Assembly: GCA_009693225.1 (NCBI GenBank)
Contig: SHXP01000163.1
Location: 1 to 5,524 of the forward strand
DNA: 5,524 bases
Direction of reading: 5' to 3'
From: Limnohabitans sp.
Lineage (GTDB): Bacteria; Pseudomonadota; Gammaproteobacteria; Burkholderiales; Burkholderiaceae_C
Shown here: piece after piece, positions 5,332 to 5,524 of the stretch
How positions within the stretch are numbered: the first letter of the stretch is position 1
Layout: each line of letters starts with the position of its first letter
Notes under the pieces: model-generated
Databases searched by the model: none
What the model saw: the letters and a program-made list of their open reading frames with translations, nothing else
Told to the model about the DNA's origin: nothing
Program-made: the position numbers and the translations under genes

Positions 5332-5524
5332 ATGCGCCACTCTTTTTTCCTGCATCCAAGGTTCTGGATGCTGTCTGTCCTGTTTGCCCTGTTGCCATTT
5401 GCCGCTTCTGCCCAGCAAAAACTGAAGTGGGCCCACGTCTACGAATCTTCCGAACCGTTTCACACCGAGTCTGTGTGGGCGGCCGAAGAGATCAAAAAGC
5501 GCTCCAACGGCAAATTCGATATCC
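5332..5524 (+). CDS. TRAP transporter solute-binding receptor, DctP family, N-terminal part (3' end outside window)
   Basis: The first 64 codons of a periplasmic receptor that would deliver a substrate, usually an organic acid, to a DctQ/DctM membrane pair. It has a signal peptide (MRHSFFLHPRFWMLSVLFAL, then LPFAASA; likely cut after A27) followed by QQKLKWAHVYESSEPFHTES, the characteristic first strand and helix of DctP receptors (LK-x-AH-xxxxxxPxH), then VWAAEEIKKRSNGKFDI, matching the family's A-x-x-x-K-x-x-S-x-G-x-x-x-I pattern. The frame runs off the window end with no stop. The ATG at 5332 gives a positively charged signal N-terminus but has a poor ribosome site. The ATG at 5368 has AAGG (5358-5361) 6 bases ahead but would lack the basic N-region, so I prefer the first. 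It is divergent from the catabolic operon, suggesting import of that operon's substrate. The arginine that binds the substrate carboxylate lies further on, outside the window. Confidence 0.88.
   Translation, partial: MRHSFFLHPRFWMLSVLFALLPFAASAQQKLKWAHVYESSEPFHTESVWAAEEIKKRSNGKFDI

Noticed and set aside
5146..5463. N-terminal extension of the SnoaL-like frame through the intergenic region and into the TRAP receptor gene
   Set aside because: It would place the signal peptide internally, overlaps the divergent receptor gene, and ignores the good ribosome site at 5151-5156.

Overview
The window looks like accessory chromosomal DNA from a proteobacterium, most likely a beta-proteobacterium of the Burkholderiales/Comamonadaceae type. 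That guess rests on the moderately high GC content and on the gene mix: a TRAP transporter, a beta-hydroxyacid dehydrogenase, a 2-keto-4-pentenoate hydratase-like protein and a PhnE-type permease. It is an inference, because no rRNA or other marker gene is present. Coding density is high and no gene-free stretch exceeds about 190 bases.

Layout, left to right. (1) The 3' end of a plus-strand PhnE-type ABC permease (1-441), which appears to lack about 23 residues just ahead of its EAA loop. (2) Converging on it after 9 bases are two minus-strand genes for exported proteins: a matrixin-like zinc metalloprotease (978-2081) followed by a small periplasmic FKBP-type prolyl isomerase (451-858). (3) A compact minus-strand operon, in transcription order: an exported SnoaL/NTF2-like protein (4693-5145), a 2-keto-4-pentenoate hydratase/FAH-like enzyme (3873-4691), a beta-hydroxyacid dehydrogenase (2946-3851) and a short-chain dehydrogenase (2167-2934). 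Gaps inside the operon are 1, 21 and 11 bases. (4) A 186-base divergent regulatory region (5146-5331) with several overlapping palindromes. (5) The 5' end of a plus-strand TRAP-transporter solute receptor (DctP type, 5332 to the window edge).

Together, (3) to (5) resemble a small catabolic island: a TRAP system would import an organic acid, and two dehydrogenases plus a hydratase/decarboxylase-fold enzyme would process it. The substrate cannot be read from the sequence. The dehydrogenase carries a Gly-Arg-Thr loop like that of sulfolactaldehyde reductase YihU, which is a hint only.

The most unusual points are the metalloprotease zinc motif with its third histidine displaced by one residue, a consensus-like promoter overlapping that gene's apparent start codon, the short permease, and the nested dyads between the divergent units. 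I found no CRISPR array, tRNA, rRNA, insertion sequence or convincing intrinsic terminator.
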